Assembly (NCBI GenBank): GCA_029959285.1
Contig: JASCOE010000004.1
Coordinates: 372,001-436,000 of the forward strand
Direction of reading: 5' to 3'
DNA length: 64,000 nucleotides
Source of the DNA: Flavobacteriaceae bacterium PS02337
Lineage (GTDB): Bacteria; Bacteroidota; Bacteroidia; Flavobacteriales; Flavobacteriaceae
A model generated the notes under the pieces. That model was not told the DNA's origin. It did not search any database and saw only the letters and a program-made list of their open reading frames with translations. Shown here in pieces: positions 48,675 to 56,884 of the stretch. A program made the translations under genes and the position numbers. The stretch's first letter is position 1. Each line of letters begins with the position of its first letter.

Positions 48675-48995
48675 ATGAATTCTCAGAAGTATAAATGGAC
48701 AATAAGATTTTTAATCTTAACACCTTTATTGTTGTTAGTTACAATGATTATCGCAGGTGGCGGACATGGATTTAATCAGCCAATATTTACTTTATTCCCA
48801 TTTGCAACTTTTCAATGTATTTGGTCAAAAGATCTTTCTTTTATAAATTTTATAATTGCTGCCATTCAATTTCCTATTTATGGTTTATGTATTGATAAAT
48901 CAAAAAATAAAAAGAAAACTTGGATTGTAATTTTGATACTACACATTTTGCTTGCAGGATTAATTTTATTGTTTGCTAATGAAAATTGGAAGTAA
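48675..48995 (+). CDS. Hypothetical membrane protein
   Basis: A 106-residue protein with about three hydrophobic helices (10-27, 55-75, 83-101) and basic loops. No family is recognised. A lipoprotein gene starts 10 bp after its stop. Confidence 0.6.
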   Translation: MNSQKYKWTIRFLILTPLLLLVTMIIAGGGHGFNQPIFTLFPFATFQCIWSKDLSFINFIIAAIQFPIYGLCIDKSKNKKKTWIVILILHILLAGLILLFANENWK

Positions 48996-49005
48996 AAATA
49001 TAACG

Positions 49006-49500
49006 ATGAAAGTAGACCGATTTATATTTTGCATTTTAATCTCTATTTTTCTCATCAGTTGTAAAAAAGAGGATAAAAAACAAGAATCTATTTTTGTAAG
49101 AACTTGGTATGATACAGAAATGGTAATTCCGTATATGGCAAGTTTAGAAATAAATAAAGATCACACTTTTAAATTTACTGGCGGAGCTTGTACGGCGAGT
49201 TTTCATTCTTACGGAAATTGGATAGAAAAAAACGACACCTTAATTTTAAATAGCATACTTCCTAAAGAATGTTTTCAGATTAATGAATTTGGTAAAATGT
49301 GTTATTCTAAAGAAGAAATTGAAAAAATAAGATTTACAAAGACAATTGCAGATTGTGAACCTAAAAATGATAATAGTTTTGAAAATTTTAAAGACGAAAA
49401 ATTTTATTTAAGAAATGATTCTCTAGTTCTGAAAAAAGATAAAAAAGAGAAATGTACCGAGAAAGAAATAGTGTTTTTTAAATATAAAAAGCAAAGATGA
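49006..49500 (+). CDS. Hypothetical lipoprotein
   Basis: A 164-residue protein starting MKVDRFIFCILISIFLISCKK; the lipobox is LISC. An in-frame TTG at 48973 would overlap the previous gene. The mature part is rich in Lys and Glu and may be a lipocalin-like beta structure (LEINKDHTFKFTGG... YGNWIEKNDTLILNS). Its stop overlaps the GNAT start by 4 bp, so translation is probably coupled. Confidence 0.7.
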   Translation: MKVDRFIFCILISIFLISCKKEDKKQESIFVRTWYDTEMVIPYMASLEINKDHTFKFTGGACTASFHSYGNWIEKNDTLILNSILPKECFQINEFGKMCYSKEEIEKIRFTKTIADCEPKNDNSFENFKDEKFYLRNDSLVLKKDKKEKCTEKEIVFFKYKKQR

Positions 49501-49946
49501 ACATACAAAAAGCCAAAACCGAAGATCATATCCGTTTAACGGAAATCACCAAAAAATCAAAAGCCTATTGGGGATATTCGGATGAGCAAATTGAAAAATG
49601 GAATTCTCACTTAACAATTACGGAAGAGTATATCGAAAAAAATCTTGTTTTTAATTTAGTTAAAGAAACTCAAATCATTGGTTATTATTCTTATTTAAAA
49701 CTAGAAAACAATCAGGTAAAATTGGATAATCTTTTTATTTTACCTGAATATATTGGAAATGGATTTGGTTTATTTTTAATGAATGACTTTCTAGAAAGAA
49801 TGCGAATTGAAAAATGCACAAAAATCATTTTGGATTCTGAACCAAATGCAGAACAATTTTATAAAAAAATCGGATTTACAAAAATCGGAGAATTTGAAAC
49901 TTCAATAAAAAATAGATTCATGCCCATTATGGAAATGAATCTATAG
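49497..49946 (+). CDS. GNAT-family N-acetyltransferase
   Basis: A 149-residue acetyltransferase. The acetyl-CoA-binding motif region reads LDNLFILPEYIGNGFGLFLMNDFLERM (about 80-106), followed by the beta-strand and FYKKIGFTKIGEFE. The GNAT fold is complete. Substrate is unknown. It ends 9 bp from the convergent exonuclease. Confidence 0.87.
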   Translation: MNIQKAKTEDHIRLTEITKKSKAYWGYSDEQIEKWNSHLTITEEYIEKNLVFNLVKETQIIGYYSYLKLENNQVKLDNLFILPEYIGNGFGLFLMNDFLERMRIEKCTKIILDSEPNAEQFYKKIGFTKIGEFETSIKNRFMPIMEMNL

Positions 49947-49955
49947 TTTTGATTT

Positions 49956-50477
49956 TTATTTTAAATCAATTTTCAGCTTCATTTCATTTTTCATGTGCAA
50001 TAATGCTTCTGCATTTCCCATGGCATCATCAACAGGATTATGTGTGTGTGCTGTTTTTCGAAGATGTTTCCACGGTGCAAAAGTATCACTAACTAAACCG
50101 CAGTATAAATCGCCTATTCTTCTTGATGAATATCCAAAAGGATTTCTGTTTAAAAAATGATGAAAATACCAGCAGATAAACATCCAATCAAAACCATTAT
50201 TATCACTAATAAATATTGGTCTTCCTTTTGAATTTTCTTTTATCCATTCTTCAAAATTTAGCATTACCGCTTTAGGATCATCAAACCCTAAAGTTGTTTC
50301 TCTGTCGAAACCTGAAATTGTTAAAGCTTGCGGATCAAACTTGTCGGAAATAGGTTTCAGTTTGCCATAAAATGTTTTATCTAATTTGTCATTTACAATT
50401 ACGGCGCCAAAAGATATCATGGAATAATCTCCAGGAATTGGTCCGTCTGATTCGATATCTACAACTATATAACTCAT
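49956..50477 (-). CDS. DEDD-family 3'-5' exonuclease
   Basis: A 173-residue single-domain exonuclease. Motif I is IVVDIESDGPIPGDYSMISFG, motif II includes ISDNNGFDWMFICWYFH, and motif III is THNPVDDAMGNAEALLHM. RNase T/DnaQ-like activity on nucleic acid 3' ends is expected. It is not adjacent to the exonuclease-GIY-YIG gene and is not clearly part of the damage island. Confidence 0.88.
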   Translation of the reverse strand: MSYIVVDIESDGPIPGDYSMISFGAVIVNDKLDKTFYGKLKPISDKFDPQALTISGFDRETTLGFDDPKAVMLNFEEWIKENSKGRPIFISDNNGFDWMFICWYFHHFLNRNPFGYSSRRIGDLYCGLVSDTFAPWKHLRKTAHTHNPVDDAMGNAEALLHMKNEMKLKIDLK

Positions 50478-50541
50478 TTAATTTCTGTTTTGTTTTTCTA
50501 ACAAACTTAAAATTAAATAAAGATTTATTATGACTTTTAAT

Positions 50542-51303
50542 TTAAAAAATCTTCGCAAATCCTAACCCATATTGCTGGCCATTATAAAAAGGCATTATCA
50601 TAGAAGTCGATTTATTTTCGGCAGAAGATTTGAATAATTTTTTAGTAATATATGGATTAATCCAATATGCGATTTTTGTGCTTAAAATTCCGATTCCCGC
50701 TCCAGCCGCGACATCTGTCAGCCAATGGCGATTATTGTAAATTCTAAATAATCCAGTTCCTGTTGCAACGGCATAACCCGCAATTCCGTACCAAATTGAT
50801 TTATCCTTGTATTCTTGGTATAAAAATTCAGCACCCATAAATGCAGTTGCCGTATGTCCAGAAGGAAAAGAATTATTCGAACTTCCGTCTGGCCTTTCTA
50901 CATGTGAAATCGATTTTAAACCCAAAACCGTTGAAGCCATAATCGCATAAGAAGTCACAAATATCACAGAACGGTCACGCATATTATTTTTGCCTTTTAC
51001 GCCAAAAGCATTCAGCGCATAAACAGATGCTGCAGGTGCATATTGCGAGAAGTCGTCAATTGTAATTTTCTGATCAATATCTTCAGTCACTTCAGCCTTA
51101 ATTTGATGATTAAAACTTAATAACTGATCACTTTCAAGACCAATCACGCCATAACCAATTAAAACACTCGGAATAATTAATTGCTTGTAATTGAATTTTA
51201 AATGATTTGAAGTGCTGTCAATTTTTGCAATGGAATCATTTTGCTGTGCATTTGCAGAAAATAACCCAAATAAGAATACCAGAGAAATCGTTTTGTGGAA
51301 CAT
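50542..51303 (-). CDS. PAP2-superfamily membrane phosphatase
   Basis: A 253-residue protein with a signal peptide (VFLFGLFSANAQ) and a PAP2 domain. Motif 1 is KSISHVERP, motif 2 is SFPSGHTATAF and motif 3 is RIYNNRHWLTDV with the catalytic His. It likely removes phosphate from lipid phosphates or undecaprenyl pyrophosphate at the periplasmic face. It is not clearly linked to neighbours. Confidence 0.92.
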   Translation of the reverse strand: MFHKTISLVFLFGLFSANAQQNDSIAKIDSTSNHLKFNYKQLIIPSVLIGYGVIGLESDQLLSFNHQIKAEVTEDIDQKITIDDFSQYAPAASVYALNAFGVKGKNNMRDRSVIFVTSYAIMASTVLGLKSISHVERPDGSSNNSFPSGHTATAFMGAEFLYQEYKDKSIWYGIAGYAVATGTGLFRIYNNRHWLTDVAAGAGIGILSTKIAYWINPYITKKLFKSSAENKSTSMIMPFYNGQQYGLGFAKIF

Positions 51304-51448
51304 TTTTTTGCCGTTTTATTTTGCAATACTAACGAATGTTCGACGCAGGTATTTTGGACTTAATTGAACCTTAAGCGAATATTAATTTGCTGGTTTTAAA
51401 TAGGGTAGTTGAATTAAGATTGGCTAAATTTTTTAATATTTTTTTTAA

Positions 51449-51490
51449 AACAATTAACAATTAACAATTAACAATTAACAATTAACAATT
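51449..51490. repeat. Tandem 7-bp repeat AACAATT, six copies
   Basis: Six perfect copies of AACAATT run directly up to the stop codon of the Kdp histidine kinase. The 7-bp period is like that inside the kdp palindrome arms, but here there is no inverted partner. Confidence 0.95.
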
Positions 51491-51494
51491 ATTC

Positions 51495-53222
51495 TTATAC
51501 CTTCAACGAAAACCAAAATGTACTTCCCAATCCTAAATTGCTTTCTACGCCAACGTTTCCATTTTGAGCTTCTATAAATTCTTTGCTAATTGCTAAACCT
51601 AATCCCGTTCCAGATTTTTGACTTCCAGGAACTTGAAAATATTTATCAAAAACCTTGTCTCTATATCTTGTATCAATTCCTTTTCCAGTATCAATAACCT
51701 GAAAAACCATTTGATTATTTTCTTCTTTTAATTTAATGAGAATTGTACTTTTTTCTGAAGAATAGCGAATCGCATTTGATAAATAATTAATCAAAACCCA
51801 ACCCGTTTTTTCGGCATCGGCTTTTACGTTTTTGAGGTTTTCATCGGCATCAACAACTAATTGGATTTGTTTCTGATCTGCCTGAACTTTTACAGCTTCT
51901 ACAGCATATTTCACAATTTCATGCGGATTGCTTTTTCCAATATTCAGCTGAATATTTCCAGTTTCCAATTGTGACAAATTCAGTAATTCGCCTGTAATTT
52001 TCAACAAACGCTGACTGTCATCTTTAATACTTTCTACCAATTGTTTTTGATCATCATTCATATCGCCTGTTTTGTTGTTTTCAAGCAATTGAAGACTTAA
52101 TTTTATAGAAGCGATTGGTGTTTTTAATTCATGTGAAACCGTGGCGATAAAATTAGTTTTAGCAAAATCCAGTTCTTTAAAAAGGGTAATATTTCGGAGA
52201 ATAATCACATCGCCAATATTGATTTCTTTTTCTTCTCCCGTTGGCGTTATAGTAATATTGTGAATTTCTTTTTCGAAATAACTTTCTTTTCCGTGAGCAA
52301 AAATTTTGAGAGGTTGTTTTTTCGGACTTTCACTTTCTTTTAAAATTAAAGAACGAATTAAGTCATTCGAAACGGCTAATTCTGATGCCGATTTCCCAAT
52401 AATATCTTCTGATTTTAAACCGATAATTTTCAGTGCTTCATCATTTACAAACAAAACAATTTCTTCATTATCCAAACCAATAATAGGATCGTTCATATTA
52501 TTGATAAGCGTTTCAAGTCGTTTTTTCTCAAAAAGCAATTTATAAACATTGCTGTCATGATATTCTTCAAGCTTTTGCGCCATCGTATTAAACGATTTGG
52601 CAAGATCACCAAATTCGCTATGACTTGTAAAATGAACACGTTCTGAATAGTTTTTATTGGCAATTTCTTTAATACTCAGCGTTAATTCTTTAATTGGATT
52701 TGCAATATTATTAGGAAGATTAACCAATAAATTAAAAGCAATTAAAAAGCATAAAGTTCCCACAATGGCAATTGACAAATTAGCCGTTTCAGCCGATTGT
52801 TTGGCAATATCACTTTTCTGTTTTATGGCGTCGAGATTCAGTTTCATAATAGCAAAAATATCCTGACGAATTTGCGCTTTTACAGTTTCATCAGTATTGT
52901 TTTTGGCTAAAAGAGCAAAACTCCTTTTCAGTTTTTCGGTTGCTTGTTTTTCTCCAGGTTCTGTAATATTTCGGGTTTGCTTTTCGAGATTTTCCTCAAA
53001 ATTCTGAATCGTTTTTTTCGAATTTGATTTCATTCCGTCTAAAGCAAAAATCATATTTCGCGAATATTCCAGCGTATTGTAATTAGATTTCAAAATATTC
53101 TCGGTGTCCTGTTTAATCAGAAAAACAGAATATGCACTCACTAAAGAGAGAATGATGATCATCAAAAATAACAATCCAACACCCAGATTCAATTTGGTTT
53201 TAATTCTCATTTTATAAAACAT
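51495..53222 (-). CDS. Sensor histidine kinase with HAMP and PAS, Kdp cluster
   Basis: A 575-residue kinase. Transmembrane helices at about 10-33 and 147-167 flank a periplasmic helical region. HAMP (about 168-222, NLPNNIANPIKELTLSIKEI), PAS (about 230-345, NNMNDPIIGLDNEEIVLFVN), HisKA (His in ATVSHELKTPIASIKLS, about 362) and HATPase (INYLSNAIRYSS, DTGKGID, GTGLGLAISKEF) follow. It is the last gene of the kdp cluster, after the KdpD/Usp protein. It probably supplies the kinase half that the truncated KdpD lacks. Confidence 0.92.
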   Translation of the reverse strand: MFYKMRIKTKLNLGVGLLFLMIIILSLVSAYSVFLIKQDTENILKSNYNTLEYSRNMIFALDGMKSNSKKTIQNFEENLEKQTRNITEPGEKQATEKLKRSFALLAKNNTDETVKAQIRQDIFAIMKLNLDAIKQKSDIAKQSAETANLSIAIVGTLCFLIAFNLLVNLPNNIANPIKELTLSIKEIANKNYSERVHFTSHSEFGDLAKSFNTMAQKLEEYHDSNVYKLLFEKKRLETLINNMNDPIIGLDNEEIVLFVNDEALKIIGLKSEDIIGKSASELAVSNDLIRSLILKESESPKKQPLKIFAHGKESYFEKEIHNITITPTGEEKEINIGDVIILRNITLFKELDFAKTNFIATVSHELKTPIASIKLSLQLLENNKTGDMNDDQKQLVESIKDDSQRLLKITGELLNLSQLETGNIQLNIGKSNPHEIVKYAVEAVKVQADQKQIQLVVDADENLKNVKADAEKTGWVLINYLSNAIRYSSEKSTILIKLKEENNQMVFQVIDTGKGIDTRYRDKVFDKYFQVPGSQKSGTGLGLAISKEFIEAQNGNVGVESNLGLGSTFWFSLKV

Positions 53223-53231
53223 TTAAAATTT

Positions 53232-53426
53232 TTGAACCATATAAGTGATATAAGAAAATATTAGCTTTATAACCGCAAAGACGCAAAGGTTTCGCAAAGC
53301 ACGCAAAGATTTTTTCCATATTACAAAGAAAAAACTTTAGCGAACTTTGCGTATAAACCTTGCGTTCTTTGCGGTTAAACTTCACATTCTTAATTTAAAT
53401 GAACTTATATAACTTATATGGTTTAA
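53232..53426. repeat. Nested palindrome in the kinase-kdpD gap
   Basis: The outer arms start GAACCATATAAGTGATATAAG (left, within 53232-53254) and pair with 53404-53426. The inner arms hold units of CGCAAAG spaced 8-11 bp (53271-53310) and their complement (53331-53376). It fills nearly the whole 209-bp gap. Confidence 0.85.
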
Positions 53427-53431
53427 TTTTT

Positions 53432-54556
53432 TTACGACAAAATAACAAGATCGACATTTGATAAAGACAGTTTGTTTAGCAAACGCCTGAAAATTGTTGT
53501 AGACAAAATTACTTTAAATAAATTCAAATGCGGTTTTCCGATGCAGACAGTTGTAATTTGTTTTTCTTCTACGGCTGTTAAAATAGCATTTGCAATATTT
53601 GAATTTTCTAATTTAATAACTTCCGCGCCAAGCTGAACCGCGAGCTTAAAGTTATTAATTAAATGCCGTTGTTTATCTAGCGCAATTCTCGTAGTGCTTT
53701 CCTTCGGAGTTTCTACATACAAAACATACCAGATTCCGTTGTAATAACTAGCCAAACGTGCTGCTTTTCTAATTACGATTTTGGCCGTTTTATCATTACT
53801 GCTTATACATGCCAAAAGTTTCTCATGTCGTAAAGCATGAAGATTCGGAACTTCATTTTCAACTTTTCGAACGACCTGACTCGCTACTTCTTTCAAAGCC
53901 AATTCTCGAAGTTGTAAAATCTGTTCCGATTTAAAAAAGTTCATTAAAGCGGTCTGAATTTTATCAGAAGTATAAATTTTTCCTTCTTTCAAACGTGCAA
54001 TCAAATCTTCAGATGTTAAGTCGATATTCACAACTTCATCCGCCAATCGCAAAACATTATCCGGAATTCGTTCCTGAACATCAATTCCTGTAATACGTTT
54101 TACATCTTCATTTAAACTCTCAATATGCTGAATATTAACTGCCGAAATTACATTAATTCCAGCTTCCAGAATTTCTAAAACATCTTGCCAGCGTTTTTCG
54201 TTTTTGCTTCCTTCAACGTTCGTGTGCGCCAATTCATCAACAATAACCACTTCTGGACGAAGATTAATAATCGCCTGAACATCCAATTCTTCCAACTCTT
54301 TTCCTTTATAAAAAATCGTCCGTCTCGGAATTATAGGCAAACCTGCTAATAACTCATGGGTTTCCTTTCGCATGTGCGTTTCGATGTAGCCAATTTTCAC
54401 ATCGATTCCGTTTTTCAATAACGAATGCGCTTCCTGAAGCATACGAAAAGTTTTGCCCACACCGGCACTCATTCCAATGTAGATTTTAAATTTTCCCTTT
54501 CGTGATTTCTGAATTAAATCAAGAAAGTGCTGTGCGTTATTATTTTCGTTTTCCAT
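53432..54556 (-). CDS. kdpD: KdpD N-terminal sensor plus Usp domain (no kinase)
   Basis: A 374-residue soluble protein matching only the cytoplasmic N-terminal part of KdpD. Walker A is YIGMSAGVGKT (about 27-37) and Walker B is VVIVDELAHTN (about 104-114), followed by the KdpD core and a Usp-like domain from about 245. The DUF4118 membrane domain, GAF and histidine kinase of canonical KdpD are absent, and a separate kinase gene follows after 209 bp. It is a complete ORF, not a frameshift product. Confidence 0.9.
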   Translation of the reverse strand: MENENNNAQHFLDLIQKSRKGKFKIYIGMSAGVGKTFRMLQEAHSLLKNGIDVKIGYIETHMRKETHELLAGLPIIPRRTIFYKGKELEELDVQAIINLRPEVVIVDELAHTNVEGSKNEKRWQDVLEILEAGINVISAVNIQHIESLNEDVKRITGIDVQERIPDNVLRLADEVVNIDLTSEDLIARLKEGKIYTSDKIQTALMNFFKSEQILQLRELALKEVASQVVRKVENEVPNLHALRHEKLLACISSNDKTAKIVIRKAARLASYYNGIWYVLYVETPKESTTRIALDKQRHLINNFKLAVQLGAEVIKLENSNIANAILTAVEEKQITTVCIGKPHLNLFKVILSTTIFRRLLNKLSLSNVDLVILS

Positions 54557-54563
54557 AAAAATA

Positions 54564-54643
54564 TGCTTTAAGCAATAAGCTTTAGGCTTTAAGCAATAGA
54601 ACTTTCGAAAAAGCTTACTGCTTAAAGCCTATAGCCTAAAGCT
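54564..54643. repeat. Palindrome in the kdpD-porin gap
   Basis: The left arm AGCTTTAGGCTTTAAGCA (54577-54594) pairs with the right arm 54619-54643 (TGCTTAAAGCC...). Units of GCTTTA repeat with a 9-10 bp period. The right arm overlaps the porin stop codon. Confidence 0.85.
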
Positions 54644-55721
54644 AAAATGAAATCGCCAGCGAAGTCGTTACAAACGTATTTGTATCCGTTGGAAGATTAT
54701 CTTTATTCGTAAAAATTTCGTCTTTACTTGAAAGATTTCTGGCTTCAATTCTAAATATAACATTATCAGTAACTAAGTAATCAAAGTTAGCTGAAAATCC
54801 ATAAGTTTTAAAACCATTTGGCGTTTCAGTTGCGATGATTACACCTTTTTCATCACTATAATATTCACCACGCGCTGCAAGCTGAATTTTATCTGTTGGT
54901 TTATATTGCAGAATCAAAACTGGCGAAAACCAAGTATCATATTTGTTACTATTTTTAGCCGATTGTTGTGATCCAATGTCAAAACCAGCCGTTACATTTG
55001 TTTTTTCTGTTACTTTAAACTGTCCGTAAAAGTTATTAAAATAACGCCACTTTTTGTCAATATCTGGCTGTTCATTTCCAACATAAGTACTCCAGTTTAA
55101 AACCACTTTATCAGACGGTTTGTACGTAACCTGAGTTCCAAAAGCAGGCGTTTGATTGCCTTCGACTTTCTCAATTCGCTGCCAGCCGTTTAAGTACATT
55201 CCCGCTAAATACCATTTTCCAGATTCAGACGTATAACCAATTTTTACTCCCGTTTCATAATAAGGAGAATTCTCAGCCAGAATGCTTCTCGTTAAAGTCT
55301 GACAATCTTTTCCAATCGCACTTTCAAAACCAATATGCGAAGGCATGATTCCAGCATCAATCCATAAATTTTGGGTTTTCGAAATCTTTACACCAACATT
55401 CGCCTCATAAACATTTTTCAATAAACCTTGTTCGGCAGACATATTATATTCGGCATAAGTTCCCGCCATCAAGGCAAAATTCCCTCGAATATTTTCTTTC
55501 GAATAATTCACTTTTGCCATTCCCAAGTTCAGATTTACCTCGTTGCTTTTATTGTAACTGTAAAAAAAGTTTGGCCGAGTATGATTTTCCGGTTTCGCGA
55601 AATCATAACTATAATAAGCGTCTACATATCCTGAAAACGTAAACGGACTTTTTGATTCTTCTTGTGCATGTAAATTGCTAAAACCAAAAGCGATTAAAGC
55701 AGTAAGTATTATTTTTTTCAT
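54642..55721 (-). CDS. Outer-membrane porin (BBP2/OmpL-like)
   Basis: A 359-residue beta-barrel protein with a signal peptide (IILTALIAFGFSNLHAQ). The barrel contains repeated amphipathic strands, starting FTFSGYVDAYYSYDF, and ends with the aromatic-terminal strand FVTTSLAISF. It resembles the BBP2 (OmpL-like) porin family. Placement between kdpC and kdpD in one operon suggests a role in passing potassium through the outer membrane; this is an inference. Confidence 0.85.
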   Translation of the reverse strand: MKKIILTALIAFGFSNLHAQEESKSPFTFSGYVDAYYSYDFAKPENHTRPNFFYSYNKSNEVNLNLGMAKVNYSKENIRGNFALMAGTYAEYNMSAEQGLLKNVYEANVGVKISKTQNLWIDAGIMPSHIGFESAIGKDCQTLTRSILAENSPYYETGVKIGYTSESGKWYLAGMYLNGWQRIEKVEGNQTPAFGTQVTYKPSDKVVLNWSTYVGNEQPDIDKKWRYFNNFYGQFKVTEKTNVTAGFDIGSQQSAKNSNKYDTWFSPVLILQYKPTDKIQLAARGEYYSDEKGVIIATETPNGFKTYGFSANFDYLVTDNVIFRIEARNLSSKDEIFTNKDNLPTDTNTFVTTSLAISF

Positions 55722-56168
55722 TTTGTCATTGCGAGGAACGAAGCAATCTCATCCTCTTAATTAAATTATTTATTAGTAGATTTTTTAGGAGCTAATCCCG
55801 CTATCCGTTTCAATCTTTTGTGCCGAACCCCGGCACAAAAGGATTTCCACTACTATCGGGGCTAGGGCATTTGGGGTAAAAAAGGCGTTTTCGTATTCTG
55901 CAAGGTTTCCAAAACCTTGTAGGTATTAATTATAAGTTTCAGTTCACGCTCTGTTTGTCATTCCGAGGAACGAGGAATCTCCGCAAGAAACTCCACATAG
56001 AAATTCGTCAATCTTTGTCGAGCTACTCGTGGAGATTCCTCGTTCCTCGGAATGACAAACGTTGTGGTTACTGTATTATAATTTCTAACTAGTCTATCAT
56101 ACCTACAAGGTTTTAAAAACCTTGCAGGAGAAAAACTTAGTATCTCAGTATCTTAGAACCTTAGCATC
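55722..56168. other. Porin-kdpC gap filled with repeats
   Basis: 447 bp without a gene. From left: a fragment GTCATTGCGAGGAACGAAGC (about 55725-55750); an element with stem CTTTTGTGCCG/CGGCACAAAAG (55789-55868); the nested palindrome 55898-56127; and an 8-bp periodic stretch of CTTAGNNN units (56136-56171) running into the kdpC stop codon. Confidence 0.85.
55898..56127. repeat. Nested inverted repeat with a perfect 30-bp pair
   Basis: The outer arms 55898-55926 and 56099-56127 match at 27 of 29 positions, and each contains its own small hairpin (CAAGGTTT/AAACCTTG). The inner arms 55953-55982 and 56031-56060 are perfect over 30 bp (starting GTTTGTCATTCCGAGGAACG), a known type of REP-like sequence. 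Confidence 0.95.
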
Positions 56169-56720
56169 TTAGCGAAGCGCATCCAGCGCCAAATTCAATT
56201 CCAAAACATTAACCGTTTCAGGTCCAACAACAGCAGTATTAATTTTAGATTCAACCAAAGCTTTTACTTTAGCTTCAGCTAAATTTCTTTCTTTAGCAAT
56301 TCGTTTTACCTGAATCAAAGCACCTTGAGGAGAAACATTCGGATCTAAACCACTTCCTGAAGCCGTAACCATATCTGATGGAATATCAGATTTTTTCAAG
56401 TAAGGATGAACCAATAAAAGTGTATCAATTCTTTTTTGAACCAAAGCCAAATAATCCGCGTTGCTTGGGCCTTTGTTGCTTCCGGCACTTCCTGCCGCAT
56501 TATAATCAACAGCCGAAGGTCTTCCCCAGAAATAATTCGACTTATCGAATTTTTGACCAATTTTTTGATAACCAACGACTTTTTCGTTAACCGAGATTGT
56601 TTCTCCTTTTCCTTGATTTGGAGCAATTTGTGCGATTCCGTAAATCGCAAGAGGATAAATAACTGCGAATATGATTAAAGTAACCGCAGTAAGTTTTAAT
56701 ATAGAAAATAGATTTTTCAT
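56169..56720 (-). CDS. kdpC: Potassium-transporting ATPase KdpC subunit
   Basis: A 183-residue subunit. One N-terminal transmembrane helix (about 12-32) is followed by the KdpC periplasmic domain with GQKFDKSNYFWGRPSAVDYNAAGSAGSNKGPSN and SGSGLDPNVSPQGA, both family motifs. It stabilises the KdpFABC complex. The gene lies between kdpB and the porin gene, with repeat-filled gaps on both sides. Confidence 0.96.
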   Translation of the reverse strand: MKNLFSILKLTAVTLIIFAVIYPLAIYGIAQIAPNQGKGETISVNEKVVGYQKIGQKFDKSNYFWGRPSAVDYNAAGSAGSNKGPSNADYLALVQKRIDTLLLVHPYLKKSDIPSDMVTASGSGLDPNVSPQGALIQVKRIAKERNLAEAKVKALVESKINTAVVGPETVNVLELNLALDALR

Positions 56721-56729
56721 TTTTTTTGA

Positions 56730-56884
56730 GATTCTAAGGGACTAAGTTGCTAAGGTTCTAAGTTTTTTTTCAGAAACTTAGCAATCTAAAGTCTGTGTTT
56801 TTTATTTGAGTTTTTGAAGATTCCTGAATTTTACGATTCTAAGAGAAAAACCTTAGTCCCTTAGAATCTTAGCATCTTAGAACC
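56730..56884. repeat. Palindrome with 8-bp periodicity in the kdpC-kdpB gap
   Basis: The arms GATTCTAAGGGACTAAG (56730-56746) and its exact complement (56852-56868) are perfect over 17 bp. The right side continues as units of CTTAGNNN at exact 8-bp spacing into the kdpB stop codon, like the stretch beside the kdpC stop. Confidence 0.92.

Noticed and set aside
51440-51495. CRISPR-like array
   Set aside because: The 7-bp unit is far too short and has no spacers.
53432-54556. kdpD as a broken pseudogene
   Set aside because: The ORF is intact, ends cleanly after the Usp domain, and the separate kinase has its own membrane, HAMP and PAS parts. This looks like a stable split, not a frameshift.
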